NCBI GenBank assembly: GCA_049694275.1
Contig: JBAVQS010000250.1
Coordinates: 3,578-67,577, forward strand
Origin: JBAVQS01 sp049694275
GTDB lineage: Bacteria > Chloroflexota > Anaerolineae > UBA4142 > SHND01
Length of the DNA: 64,000 nt
Direction: 5' to 3'
The position numbers and the translations under genes are program-made. A model generated the notes under the pieces. The model made no database searches, was not told where the DNA came from, and worked only from the letters and a program-made list of their open reading frames with translations. Of this stretch, positions 24,630-33,439 are shown piece after piece. Within the stretch, counting starts at the first letter, position 1. Each line of letters opens with the position of its first letter.

Positions 24630-26864
24630 ATGATTTTTTCCTTCAACGACGAGAGATGGCAGCTCGCGAGCGTGCGCCAAAAACCGTTCGGTTTTGCATA
24701 TGACCTGGCAGAAGCCCAGGAATGGATACCGGCGACCGTCCCCGGCGATGTCCGGCTCGACCTCCTGCGCGCCGGCAAAATTCCAGACCCGTTCATCGCA
24801 TTGGAGAATAAAGCCAGCCAGTGGGTCGATGGGCTCGACTGGTGGTACGTGCGCGATGTAGGGCTACCACTCATGCAAGATGTCCGACGATTCCTGGTTT
24901 TCGATGGGATCGATTACCAGAGCGCCGTATTCTGGAACGGCGTCGAGCTCGGGCGCCATACCGGAATGTTCTCGCGCCAAATCTATGAAATCCCCAGGCA
25001 GCAGGTCGCCCGGTCCCGGTTGGCCGTTCGGGTATGGGGCTCGGACGCGCTGCCGCGATTCAAGCTCAACGCGAGCGAACGCGCACTCCAATCCACCCTT
25101 GGACGCCTATCTCCCACTAATCCGCCGTTTGCCGATCGCCTTGCGACGCTCAAGTGCCAGATGAGTTTTGGCTGGGACTTTGCGCCGCGCCTGCGCACCT
25201 GCGGCATCTGGGATAACGCGGCGCTCGTCGAGACACGGGGCATCCTGATTCGCGATACCTGGATACAAGGGGTACCCGATGGCCGTGTGCAGGCACGCCT
25301 GGTGCTTGATTCGGACAGCGCCCGCCGCGCCAGCGCGCAGGTGCAGGTTCATGGAAAGAACTTTGAGACAACCCCTCAGACATTCGAATTCCCGATCGAG
25401 CTCCAGGCCGGAGTACACGAATACCCCCTGTCCCTCCAATTGCACGATCCGCATTCCTGGAATCCCTGGGATCGCGGCGCTCCAAATGTATATACCCTCA
25501 CGGTCGAGCTGTTCGATGCGTCAGGGCAACTCGACACCTCGACGACCAGTTTTGGGCTGCGCACAATCGACCTGATGCCCAACACCGGTGCACCCGAGGG
25601 GGAGGCGCCGTGGACCTTTATTGTCAATGGCGTGCCCGAATTTATTCGCGGGGCGAACTGGACACCCGCCGATTCGATTCCTGGACGAGTGACGGCGGCA
25701 GATTATGCCGAATTGGTCAAACTGGCGCGTGACGCGAATATCAATCTATTGCGTGTATGGGGGGGCGGGCTGCGCGAAAAGCGCGCGTTCTACGACGAGT
25801 GCGACGAACGGGGCATTCTCCTCTGGCAAGAGTTTCCCTTTTCGGGAGCGCCGCTGGATTCTATCCGGCGTGACGGTGCCTTTCTCGATTTTGTTCGCAC
25901 CGAATGCGGCGAGATCGTACGCGCCCTGCGCTCCCATCCTTCGCTGGTCCTCTGGTGCGGCGGAAACGAATATCATACAGGGTCCAATGGGCCGCTCGTG
26001 CGAACCTTGCGACAAGTGGTCGCGACGCAAGACGGCGCCCGCCCCTTCAAGCCGGGGTCCCCATCAAATGGCGAGCATCACAACTGGCGAATCTGGCACT
26101 GGAAGGCCAACACGCGCGATTACCGCGACGACGCCGCCGGATTCCTGGGGGAATTTGGGCTGCAAGCGCCGCCCGACGTCGAGACATTGCGCCGTTTCAT
26201 GCTCCCCGCCGGATTGTGGCCGCCGGGCGAAATGTGGGTTTATCACAACGCCGAGTTGGATAAATTGTGGCGTTACGCGCGAGCAATCAACCCGCATATC
26301 GACTCGCCAGAAGCATTCGTCGAGGCCTCGCAGACTGCCCAGGCGCGTGGCTTGCAAGTGGTGATCGAACACGCCCGCCGGCACAAGGGCCGGATGGCGG
26401 GCTGCGCCTTTTGGCAGTTTAACGAGCCCTGGCCGGCCATCTGCTGGAGCATCCTGGCCTACGACCGCACCCCGAAAATAGCGTACCGTCAAGTCCAACA
26501 GTTGTATAATCCGGTTCTGGTATCGTTCTATTATCCGTTACAAGCGCGCCGCGCGGGCGAACGCGTCCAGGGTGAGCTTTGGCTGATTAACGACACGCTC
26601 CACGCGGTGCAAGGGGAGCTGCGCGTGAGCTTGAATGGAGCGCGTGTCGAGACGCGTCAGGTCGAAATCGGGCCGAATCGGGCAATCTGTATCGGCGAGT
26701 TGGAGGTCGTCACGGCGCCCGGCGCGAATGCTCTGTATTTTCAGTTGGCTGTGGGGGAGACGGTTATCTCGACAAACGAATATGATCTGAATTATAGCGA
26801 TCGGGGTGAGATGAGCCCACTCCTCTCGCCGCTGCATCGTTTCTTTTCCAGCCTGCAAAGCTAA
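24630..26864 (+). CDS. glycoside hydrolase family 2, beta-mannosidase-like
   Basis: 744 aa from ATG 24630; ATG 24594 in the same frame is the other candidate, and neither has a clear Shine-Dalgarno. The order is a sugar-binding jelly roll (VPGDVRLDLLRAGKIPDPF ... DWWYVRDV, LVFDGIDYQSAVFWNGVELG), an Ig-like domain, and a TIM barrel. The barrel carries FIRGANWTPADSIPGR, LRVWGGGLREKRAFYDECDERGILLWQEFPF and WCGGNEYH, whose Glu is the expected acid/base; GFLGEFGLQ supplies the likely nucleophile Glu. This pattern is that of GH2 beta-mannosidases releasing terminal beta-mannose. No signal peptide is seen, so it is probably cytoplasmic. It begins 64 nt after the preceding hydrolase. Confidence 0.9.
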   Translation: MIFSFNDERWQLASVRQKPFGFAYDLAEAQEWIPATVPGDVRLDLLRAGKIPDPFIALENKASQWVDGLDWWYVRDVGLPLMQDVRRFLVFDGIDYQSAVFWNGVELGRHTGMFSRQIYEIPRQQVARSRLAVRVWGSDALPRFKLNASERALQSTLGRLSPTNPPFADRLATLKCQMSFGWDFAPRLRTCGIWDNAALVETRGILIRDTWIQGVPDGRVQARLVLDSDSARRASAQVQVHGKNFETTPQTFEFPIELQAGVHEYPLSLQLHDPHSWNPWDRGAPNVYTLTVELFDASGQLDTSTTSFGLRTIDLMPNTGAPEGEAPWTFIVNGVPEFIRGANWTPADSIPGRVTAADYAELVKLARDANINLLRVWGGGLREKRAFYDECDERGILLWQEFPFSGAPLDSIRRDGAFLDFVRTECGEIVRALRSHPSLVLWCGGNEYHTGSNGPLVRTLRQVVATQDGARPFKPGSPSNGEHHNWRIWHWKANTRDYRDDAAGFLGEFGLQAPPDVETLRRFMLPAGLWPPGEMWVYHNAELDKLWRYARAINPHIDSPEAFVEASQTAQARGLQVVIEHARRHKGRMAGCAFWQFNEPWPAICWSILAYDRTPKIAYRQVQQLYNPVLVSFYYPLQARRAGERVQGELWLINDTLHAVQGELRVSLNGARVETRQVEIGPNRAICIGELEVVTAPGANALYFQLAVGETVISTNEYDLNYSDRGEMSPLLSPLHRFFSSLQS

Positions 26865-26953
26865 GGCTGACGGCAGACTGTGGACCGAAAACCGCTGCTG
26901 GGAAATAGCGGCGGTCGGTTGTCTGCAATCGTATAGGAAACAAGGAGCAAATA

Positions 26954-27886
26954 ATGAAGGTACTCGTTACGGGTGGCGCCGGTTTTATCGGATCGAACAT
27001 CGTGGACGCCCTGCTCGACGCCGGGCACAGCGTCGCGGTCGTCGACGATCTCTCGACGGGCAAGCAATCGAATGTCGATACCCGCGCCCATTTTTACCTG
27101 GCCGACATCCGCGACCAGGCCGCGCTGACCAGGGTTTTCGACAAGGAGCAGCCCGAGATTGTGCTGCATCAAGGAGCCAAGGCGAACGTCCGTGAGTCGA
27201 TGGACAAGCCGGTGCTCTATGCGGACGTCAATATCCTCGGCTCAATTAATCTCCTGGAACAGGCGCGCCGCACCGGCGTCAAAAAGTTCGTCTATGCCTC
27301 AACCGGCGGCGCATCCTACGGCGAGCCGCAGTATCTTCCCGTCAGGGAAGACCATCCGATCAATCCGCTCGACCCGTACGGCACGAGCAAGCACAACGTC
27401 GAGCACTATATCTTTCTTTACCACTATAACTACAAGCTGCCCTATAACATCCTCCGCTACCCCAACGTCTATGGCCCACGGCAGGACCCCCTGGGCGAGG
27501 CGGGGGTGATCGCAATCTTTGCCGGCAAGATGCTCAAGGGGGAACGCCCGGCCCTCAACGGCAAAGGGGACAAAGAGCGCGACTTTGTCTATGTTGGAGA
27601 TGTGGCGCGGGCCAACTTGTTGGCGATGACGAGCGAGCATAACACGATCTATAACATTGGCTGGGGCGTCGGGACCAACATCAACACCATTTTTGAGAAA
27701 CTGCGTGAGATTATCGGATTCGCGGGCGAGCCGATTTATGGTCCCGACAAGCCCGGCGAGGTCTACAAAATCTATCTCGACGCCACCAAAGCCAGGAATG
27801 AGCTCGGCTGGGCGCCAACCCTGTCGCTTGAAGCGGGGCTCCGCAAGACGGTCGATTACTTTCGCGTCCATATCACCGGGGGGTAA
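26954..27886 (+). CDS. galE: NAD-dependent epimerase/dehydratase, UDP-glucose 4-epimerase type
   Basis: 310 aa extended short-chain dehydrogenase. The Rossmann motif GGAGFIGSN is at the N-terminus, with DDLSTGK after beta-2, the catalytic YGTSK (Tyr/Lys) and upstream STGGASYGE providing the Ser/Thr, and RYPNVYGPRQDP and DFVYVGDVARA in the substrate domain. It interconverts UDP-glucose and UDP-galactose or a similar nucleotide sugar. AAGGAG lies 6 nt before ATG 26954. It sits between glycosidases and a glycosyltransferase, which fits nucleotide-sugar supply. The exact substrate cannot be fixed from sequence. Confidence 0.88.
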   Translation: MKVLVTGGAGFIGSNIVDALLDAGHSVAVVDDLSTGKQSNVDTRAHFYLADIRDQAALTRVFDKEQPEIVLHQGAKANVRESMDKPVLYADVNILGSINLLEQARRTGVKKFVYASTGGASYGEPQYLPVREDHPINPLDPYGTSKHNVEHYIFLYHYNYKLPYNILRYPNVYGPRQDPLGEAGVIAIFAGKMLKGERPALNGKGDKERDFVYVGDVARANLLAMTSEHNTIYNIGWGVGTNINTIFEKLREIIGFAGEPIYGPDKPGEVYKIYLDATKARNELGWAPTLSLEAGLRKTVDYFRVHITGG

Positions 27887-27946
27887 CAGGTCACACGCGA
27901 CCGGTTGCAGGCTTAGAGCGGATTCCAACTCCATTTACGGCATAAC

Positions 27947-28005
27947 CGTAGGGGCAGTGCCTTGTGCCTGCCCGCTGTGGGCAACTACAAGGGATTGCCC
28001 CTACG
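27947..28005. repeat. dispersed palindromic element, arms CGTAGGGGCA / TGCCCCTACG
   Basis: 10-bp perfect arms at 27947-27956 and 27996-28005 around a 39-nt interior, in the 204-nt gap before the glycosyltransferase. The same TAGGGGC-type arm recurs at 29599, 40626 and 50245, so it is one member of a family. Confidence 0.75.
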
Positions 28006-28090
28006 TGCCCATCAATCAAGATGGAATTGGCTCAAAGGCCCAAGTGGACTTGTCTGCAACCGGCCGGATTTGCAACCTGCAATCTGCGAT

Positions 28091-29224
28091 TTGAGACTTG
28101 CATTAAACGGCTGGTTTCTCGGCGCGCCGGCGACGGGCACAGGGCAATACCTGCGCCAGCTCGCCAGCGCATTGTCGCCGTTCTTGCGCGAGGCCGGCGG
28201 AGAGCTCGCGCTGATTGCCCCGCACGCCGATCCGACTGTCGACGCGCCGGTGCATATTGCTCCCCCACGTCTTTCCGGTAACCTGGGCAAAGTCGAGTTT
28301 GAGCATCTCACCTATCCGCGCTCCTGCACACAAGGTCATTTCACTATTGCCCACGTGCCCCACTTCGGGCCGCCCCTGTATCCATCCATTCCGACCATCG
28401 TCACCATCCACGACCTGATCCCGATGGTCCTCCCTGCTTATCGTAGCTCGCTCCTCGTGCGCGCCTATACCGCGCTTGCCGCGCAGGCCGCCTGCCGCGC
28501 CCGCCTGATCCTCGCCGATTCCGAGGCCAGCCGACGCGATATTCTCGCGCGCCTGCCCATTCCGCCCGAGCGCGTACGCGTGGTCTACCTGGCCGCCGAT
28601 CAGCGCTTCCATCCCGCAGACGCGATGGAGATCGCCCGCGTGCGGAGCAAGTACGCACTGCCAGAACGATTCGTCCTCTACCTCGGCGGATTCGATCTGC
28701 GCAAGAACGTTCGCGTCCTGGTCAGCGCCTTTCATACGCTGGAACAGGAACGCGGCGCCGGGTGGAAACTGGTGCTCGCTGGCCGGCTCCCGGAACGCGA
28801 CACCCCCTTCTTTCCCGATCCGCGCGCCGGCGCAGGTGAAAGAATCCAGTGCATCGGCTATGTGCCGGAAGAGGACAAGCCCGCGCTCTATGCGGCGGCT
28901 CACTTGTTCGCGTTCCCCTCGCTCTATGAAGGCTTCGGTCTGCCCCCCCTCGAAGCAATGGCCTGCGGAACGCCAGTCCTCTGCGCTGATACGAGTTCGC
29001 TGCCAGAAGTTGTCGGGAAAGCCGGCATTCTATTGGACCCAACTCGCGTCGAGGTTTGGGCCGATGCCCTTCGCGCGCTGATGAACAGCGAGAGCCAGCG
29101 AAAAGAGTTGCGCAACAAAGGATTGGCCCAGGCGAAACGATTCTCGTGGGAAAAGACGGCACGCGAAACGTGGCAAGCCTATCAATCTGTTGCTCTCGCA
29201 CAAAATCCGCGGCGCGTGCCTTGA
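28091..29224 (+). CDS. glycosyltransferase family 4 (GT-B fold)
   Basis: 377 aa from TTG 28091 (reads as MRLALNGWFLGAPATGTGQYL, the usual start of this group); the longer frame upstream is repeat-derived sequence. Motifs: GTGQYLRQL in the acceptor domain, TIHDLIP, then the donor domain with FVLYLGGFDLRKNV, GYVPEEDKPALYAAA and the E..G motif FPSLYEGFGLPPLEAMACGTPV. It transfers a sugar from a nucleotide-sugar to a glycan or lipid acceptor on the cytoplasmic face; specificity is unknown. Its stop codon overlaps the -35 box of the trp operon promoter. Confidence 0.88.
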   Translation: MRLALNGWFLGAPATGTGQYLRQLASALSPFLREAGGELALIAPHADPTVDAPVHIAPPRLSGNLGKVEFEHLTYPRSCTQGHFTIAHVPHFGPPLYPSIPTIVTIHDLIPMVLPAYRSSLLVRAYTALAAQAACRARLILADSEASRRDILARLPIPPERVRVVYLAADQRFHPADAMEIARVRSKYALPERFVLYLGGFDLRKNVRVLVSAFHTLEQERGAGWKLVLAGRLPERDTPFFPDPRAGAGERIQCIGYVPEEDKPALYAAAHLFAFPSLYEGFGLPPLEAMACGTPVLCADTSSLPEVVGKAGILLDPTRVEVWADALRALMNSESQRKELRNKGLAQAKRFSWEKTARETWQAYQSVALAQNPRRVP

Positions 29225-29249
29225 CAGGGAACGGAATTTCTGCTATAGT
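29221..29249 (+). promoter_or_regulatory. sigma70-type promoter of the trp operon
   Basis: TTGACA (29221-29226), 17-nt spacer, TATAGT (29244-29249). This is the best promoter in the window. The -35 overlaps the TGA stop of the upstream glycosyltransferase. Predicted start near 29256, giving an approximately 395-nt leader that contains the T-box. Confidence 0.85.
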
Positions 29250-29255
29250 AGCACC

Positions 29256-29582
29256 AATATATACAGACGTTGAGCCGGGCGAGTAACTGCGTCACGGATT
29301 TTCAGAGAGTCGGCAGGTGGTGGAACGCCGATAATCACGGATGCAGTGAATGGACCGGTGAGTCGCAGGCTGAAAGCAAAAGCAAGTACGCCGCGCCGGA
29401 ATCGCCCCCGTTATCGCGGCTGAAGGTATCAAGGCATCCGCCGGCGTACCTGCGAATGAGTGAGGCTGGCTCCTATCTTCCGTCGTCATCGCGACGGATT
29501 TTTTGTTTAGCGGGAGCCCCTCATGAGGGTGGCACCACGGGAATTTAGCTTCTCGTCCCTTTTTGGGATGAGAAGCTTTTTT
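29256..29582 (+). promoter_or_regulatory. T-box riboswitch leader, tryptophan specifier (UGG), with terminator
   Basis: The 425-nt gap before trpD holds a T-box. The conserved box AGGGTGGCACCACGGG is at 29526-29541. In Stem I, GCCGG pairs with CCGGT, then the loop pieces GAGTA (29281-29285) and GAATGGA face each other above and below ACTGC/GCAGT; the specifier after GAA is TGG (29351-29353), the Trp codon. AGAGAG at 29304-29309 is the usual upper-stem motif. The terminator is a 12-bp stem (29548-29559 with 29565-29576) followed by six T. The TGGC in the antiterminator bulge would pair with GCCA, matching the G discriminator of tRNA-Trp. Uncharged tRNA-Trp should allow read-through into trpD. 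Confidence 0.92.
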
Positions 29583-29598
29583 ATTTGCCCCCGCCCGC

Positions 29599-29627
29599 GT
29601 AGGGGTGAGCCGGCGGTTCACCCCTAC
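29599..29627. repeat. dispersed palindromic element, arms GTAGGGGTGA / TCACCCCTAC
   Basis: 10-bp arms around a 9-nt interior, between the T-box terminator and the trpD ribosome binding site. Same arm family as at 27947, 40626 and 50245. It could influence transcript stability or trpD translation. Confidence 0.7.
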
Positions 29628-29649
29628 TATCAACCCTATGGAGGAGACC

Positions 29650-30678
29650 ATGATCCGCGAAGCGATTACCAAACTGGTGGATGGACAGAACCTTTCCCGC
29701 GCGGAAGCGGAATCGGTCATGAATGAAATCATGGACGGCAGCGCGACTACCGCGCAGATGGCATCATTCCTCACCGCGCTGCGGGTCAAGGGCGAGACCG
29801 TCGAAGAGATTACGGGCTGCGCCCTGGTCATGCGCGACAAGGCAATCCGCGTCTCGCCGGTTCGCACCGACCTGGTCGATACCGCCGGGACCGGAGGCGA
29901 CCGCTCGGGCACATTCAACATCTCAACCACGGCAGCCTTTGTGATCGCAGGCGCGGGGCTGGGCGTAGCCAAGCACGGTAACCGCGCGGTCTCGGGCCAA
30001 TGCGGCAGCGCAGATCTGCTGGAAGCGCTCGGCGTCAACCTGGATCTCACCCCGGCGCAGGTCGCCCGGTGCATCGACGAGGTAGGCATCGGGTTCCTCT
30101 TTGCCCAAAGGCTGCACCCGGCCATGAAGAATGTGGGGCCAATCCGCAAAGAGTTGGGCGTACGTACCGTGTTCAATCTCCTCGGCCCCCTGACCAATCC
30201 CGCCCGCACGCCGGCCCAGATCGTCGGCGTCTATGACGGCGCGCTCACCGTCCCGATTGCGCAGGTACTCCACGACCTCGGCGTGCGCGCCGCGTTCGTG
30301 TTCCACAGCGAGGACGGAATCGACGAGTTGACGACGACGGGATTGAACCGCGTGGCGCACTATAACAACGGACATATTCATGCCGAAGAACTGGACGCGT
30401 CTACGCTCGGTTTGAAACGGGCTGCGCGCCAGGAACTGCAGGGTGGAACAGCAACCGAGAACGCCGCCATCACACGCGCCATCCTCCAGGGGCAAGACCG
30501 CGGCGCCAAGCGCGACGTCGTCCTGCTCAACACCGCCGCGGCGCTCGTCGCGGGCGACCGCGCCCGGAACCTGCGCGAGGGCCTTGCCATCGCCGGCGAT
30601 TCCATCGATTCGGGTCGTGCGCTCGCCGCCCTGAACAGCCTCATCCGCCTCAGCAACTCGTTCAAACTGGTCGCATAA
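29650..30678 (+). CDS. trpD: anthranilate phosphoribosyltransferase
   Basis: 342 aa, normal for the family. It transfers phosphoribose from PRPP to anthranilate, the second committed step of tryptophan synthesis. The PRPP loop DTAGTGGDRSGTFNIST and KHGNRAVSGQCGSADLLEALG are intact, as is FLFAQRLHPAMKNVGPIRKELGVRT around the anthranilate site. ATG 29650 is preceded by GGAGGAGACC; an upstream in-frame ATG lies before this site and lacks one. It is the first gene behind the T-box leader. Anthranilate synthase genes (trpE/trpG) are not in the window, although the operon otherwise holds the rest of the pathway. Confidence 0.97.
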   Translation: MIREAITKLVDGQNLSRAEAESVMNEIMDGSATTAQMASFLTALRVKGETVEEITGCALVMRDKAIRVSPVRTDLVDTAGTGGDRSGTFNISTTAAFVIAGAGLGVAKHGNRAVSGQCGSADLLEALGVNLDLTPAQVARCIDEVGIGFLFAQRLHPAMKNVGPIRKELGVRTVFNLLGPLTNPARTPAQIVGVYDGALTVPIAQVLHDLGVRAAFVFHSEDGIDELTTTGLNRVAHYNNGHIHAEELDASTLGLKRAARQELQGGTATENAAITRAILQGQDRGAKRDVVLLNTAAALVAGDRARNLREGLAIAGDSIDSGRALAALNSLIRLSNSFKLVA

Positions 30679-31490
30679 TGATTCTTGACGAAATTGTTGC
30701 CAACAAGCGCATCGAGATTGACAAGCGCAAGACCCGCATCCCGCTCGACGAGTTCCGGCGGCGGGCCGAATCCCTCCAAGCGCCGTACGATTTTGCGGCA
30801 GCCTTGTGCGGCGAGCGCGTGGCCTTGATTGCCGAGATCAAGCCGGCCTCCCCCTCACATGGGACCCTGCAGGAGAATGTCGATCCGGTGCGTACTGCGC
30901 AGCTTTACGCGAAAAATGGCGCAGCGGCCATCTCGGTGCTAACCGACCGCAAGTATTTTCACGGCGAGCCCAACAATCTCAAGGCGGCACGGGTCGCCTG
31001 CGATTTGCCGCTCCTCCGCAAGGACTTTATCGTCGACGAATACCAGATTTATGAATCGCGCGCATTGCAAGCGGACGCGATTCTTCTCATCGTCCGCATT
31101 CTGGAGAACACCCAGCTCCGTGACTATCGCGGCCTGGCGGCGGAGCTGGGCATGGCGGCGCTTGTCGAGGTGCATACGGAGGAGGAGGTCGAGCGCGCGC
31201 TGAACGCGGGCGCACAGATTATCGGCGTCAACAATCGCAACCTGGCTAACTTGACCACGGACCTCGCCACCACCGAGCGGTTGGCGTCCCTTATCCCACG
31301 CCATGTGGTTCTCGTGAGTGAGAGTGGCATTGCCACCCGCAGTGATGTCGAGCGGATGGCCCTGGCCGGCGCAGATGCAGTGCTTGTCGGCCAGGCGCTC
31401 ATGCAGGCAGACGATGTGGCGAGCAGAGTTCAGGAATTATCGCAGGTCGCAAGGCACAAGCCACAGCTCACAAGCCACAAGCTGCCATAA
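30678..31490 (+). CDS. trpC: indole-3-glycerol phosphate synthase
   Basis: 270 aa TIM barrel that decarboxylates and closes CdRP to indole-3-glycerol phosphate. Motifs IAEIKPASPSHG, LTDRKYFHG, LLRKDFIVDEYQIYESR, GVNNRNL and SESGIATRSDV carry the catalytic Lys and Glu residues. The ATG overlaps the trpD stop by one base (TAATG), so the two are translationally coupled. The last 16 or so residues (QVARHKPQLTSHKLP) do not look like family sequence and are encoded by word-like repeat DNA that has extended the reading frame. Confidence 0.97.
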   Translation: MILDEIVANKRIEIDKRKTRIPLDEFRRRAESLQAPYDFAAALCGERVALIAEIKPASPSHGTLQENVDPVRTAQLYAKNGAAAISVLTDRKYFHGEPNNLKAARVACDLPLLRKDFIVDEYQIYESRALQADAILLIVRILENTQLRDYRGLAAELGMAALVEVHTEEEVERALNAGAQIIGVNNRNLANLTTDLATTERLASLIPRHVVLVSESGIATRSDVERMALAGADAVLVGQALMQADDVASRVQELSQVARHKPQLTSHKLP

Positions 31491-31529
31491 TTTGCATGCC
31501 ACCTGCGACCTGAGGCCTGGAACCGAAAC

Positions 31530-32207
31530 ATGATTAAGATTTGTGGAATCACCAATCAGACTGACGCCCTCGTCGCCGCCGAGGCTGGCGCGGACCTGCT
31601 GGGTTTTGTGTTTTATGCCAAGAGCCCCCGGCGTGTCCTCCCGGAGCGCGCGCGGGAGATTATCGCGGAGGTGCGACAGGCTTATCCCCATATCAGTGCA
31701 GTGGGCGTGTTTGTGAACGAGACGGTGAAAAATGTCCGCGCCCTCATTGAACAGTGCGGCCTGGACCATGTACAGTTGCATGGGGACGAGTCGCCTGAGA
31801 TGGTGCAGGCGCTGCATCCATTCGCCTATAAAGCGCTCCGCCCGCACGATATGGACCAGGCTTGTGTACAGTTGGAGCAATATTGCAAGGTCGCTGCGGA
31901 TCGCGCCCCTGCCCTGCTCGTGGACGCCTTTAACCCCAAACTGTTCGGCGGCACGGGCGAGCGCGCCGACTGGCAAATCGCCCGCATGATGGCCGGGGAG
32001 CTCCCCATCTTGTTGGCGGGGGGCTTGACCGCCGAGAACATCGCCGAGGCCATCGCCGCCGTACAGCCTTACGGCGTGGACGTGTCATCCGGCGTCGAAC
32101 AGGCGCCCGGGGTCAAAGACCATAACAAGGTACGACACTTTATTGCCAATGCGCGCCAGGCTTTCTCTACCGCCGGCAGCCGGCAGCCGGCGGCTGGGCA
32201 GTTATAA
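31530..32207 (+). CDS. trpF: phosphoribosylanthranilate isomerase
   Basis: 225 aa TIM barrel that isomerises phosphoribosylanthranilate to CdRP. It has the N-terminal KICGIT with catalytic Cys, LLGFVFYAKSPRRV, the Asp of LVDAFN, LLAGGLTAENIAEAI and GVDVSSGVE phosphate-binding loops. The step precedes TrpC in the pathway, but the gene follows it in order. The C-terminal tail (STAGSRQPAAGQL) is encoded by repeated GCCGGCAGCC words and is probably an accidental extension. A 39-nt spacer of CTGCGACCTG-type sequence separates it from trpC. Confidence 0.96.
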   Translation: MIKICGITNQTDALVAAEAGADLLGFVFYAKSPRRVLPERAREIIAEVRQAYPHISAVGVFVNETVKNVRALIEQCGLDHVQLHGDESPEMVQALHPFAYKALRPHDMDQACVQLEQYCKVAADRAPALLVDAFNPKLFGGTGERADWQIARMMAGELPILLAGGLTAENIAEAIAAVQPYGVDVSSGVEQAPGVKDHNKVRHFIANARQAFSTAGSRQPAAGQL

Positions 32208-32245
32208 ACGGTTAGACGGTCGATGATTGGCGTTGAGGTAACGCG

Positions 32246-33433
32246 ATGAACAATGGAAATGGCAAGATGAACGGACGTTTTGGCCTCTATGGCGGGCAAT
32301 TTGTGCCCGAAACACTGATGCCGGCGCTGGCGGAGTTGGAAGCGGCATTTGACGAGGCGCAGCACGACCCGCAATTTCAAAGTGAACTGGCAGGGCTTTC
32401 CCGGCGCTTTGCCGGTCGCCCGACCCCGCTCTATTTCGCTCGACGGCTGACCGAGCATTGCGGGGGAGCGCGCATCTATCTCAAACGGGAGGACCTCGCG
32501 CACACCGGCGCGCACAAGATCAACAACGCCCTGGGGCAGGGCCTGCTCGCGCGGCAGATGGGCAAGCGCCGTATCGTCGCCGAGACGGGCGCGGGCCAGC
32601 ACGGTGTGGCAACCGCCGCCGTCTGCGCGATGCTCGGGCTCGAGTGCATTGTCTATATGGGAAGCGAAGACATCCGGCGGCAGCAGCCAAACGTGCTGCG
32701 CATGAGACTCCTCGGCGCCGAGGTGCGCCCGGTGGCCGCGGGCAGCGCGACGCTCAAGGATGCAATCAACGAGGCGATCCGCGACTGGGTGACGAACGTC
32801 CACGACACCCATTACCTGCTCGGCTCGGCGCTCGGTCCGCACCCTTATCCCACCATCGTCCGCGAGTTCCAGAGCGTAATCGGCCGCGAGGCGCGCATCC
32901 AGATCATCGAGAGCGAGGGACGGCTGCCCGACACACTCATCGCCTGCGTTGGCGGCGGATCAAACGCCATTGGCCTCTTTCATCCCTTCCATGAGGATGA
33001 CGTCGAGATGATTGGCGTCGAGGCGGGCGGGCGCGGCATCGCTTCGGGCCAGCACGCGGCGCGCTTTGCGCAAGGCCGAGCCGGCGTCCTACACGGCACC
33101 TACACCTATGTGCTGCAAGACGACGACGGACAGATTCGCGGCACACACTCGGTCTCCGCCGGGCTCGACTATCCTGCGGTCGGGCCGGAGCATGCCAAGT
33201 TTTTTGATAACGAGCGCGCCGGCTATACCTATGCAACGGACGACGAGGCGCTCGACGCTTTTCAAAAGCTCTCGCAGCTCGAAGGAATCATTCCAGCGCT
33301 CGAATCGGCGCACGCCATCGCCGAGGTATTAAAACGCGCGCCGCAGATGTTGTCCAACCAGGTGATCGTCGTGAACCTGTCGGGACGCGGCGACAAGGAT
33401 TTGCAGACGGTGGTCGAGTATCTGGGCGGGTGA
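32246..33433 (+). CDS. trpB: tryptophan synthase beta subunit (TrpB1 type)
   Basis: 395 aa PLP enzyme that condenses indole with serine. The PLP lysine lies in HTGAHKINNALGQ; also visible are ETGAGQHGVATA (indole/serine site, catalytic Glu), GGGSNAIG (phosphate cup) and SAGLDYPAVGPEH. It works as the alpha2beta2 complex with TrpA, whose gene starts 6 nt downstream. A second, distinct trpB-like gene (TrpB2) ends the operon. ATG 32246 lies after GAGGTAACGCG, and ATG 32267 could also serve. Confidence 0.98.
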   Translation: MNNGNGKMNGRFGLYGGQFVPETLMPALAELEAAFDEAQHDPQFQSELAGLSRRFAGRPTPLYFARRLTEHCGGARIYLKREDLAHTGAHKINNALGQGLLARQMGKRRIVAETGAGQHGVATAAVCAMLGLECIVYMGSEDIRRQQPNVLRMRLLGAEVRPVAAGSATLKDAINEAIRDWVTNVHDTHYLLGSALGPHPYPTIVREFQSVIGREARIQIIESEGRLPDTLIACVGGGSNAIGLFHPFHEDDVEMIGVEAGGRGIASGQHAARFAQGRAGVLHGTYTYVLQDDDGQIRGTHSVSAGLDYPAVGPEHAKFFDNERAGYTYATDDEALDAFQKLSQLEGIIPALESAHAIAEVLKRAPQMLSNQVIVVNLSGRGDKDLQTVVEYLGG

Positions 33434-33439
33434 GAAAAC

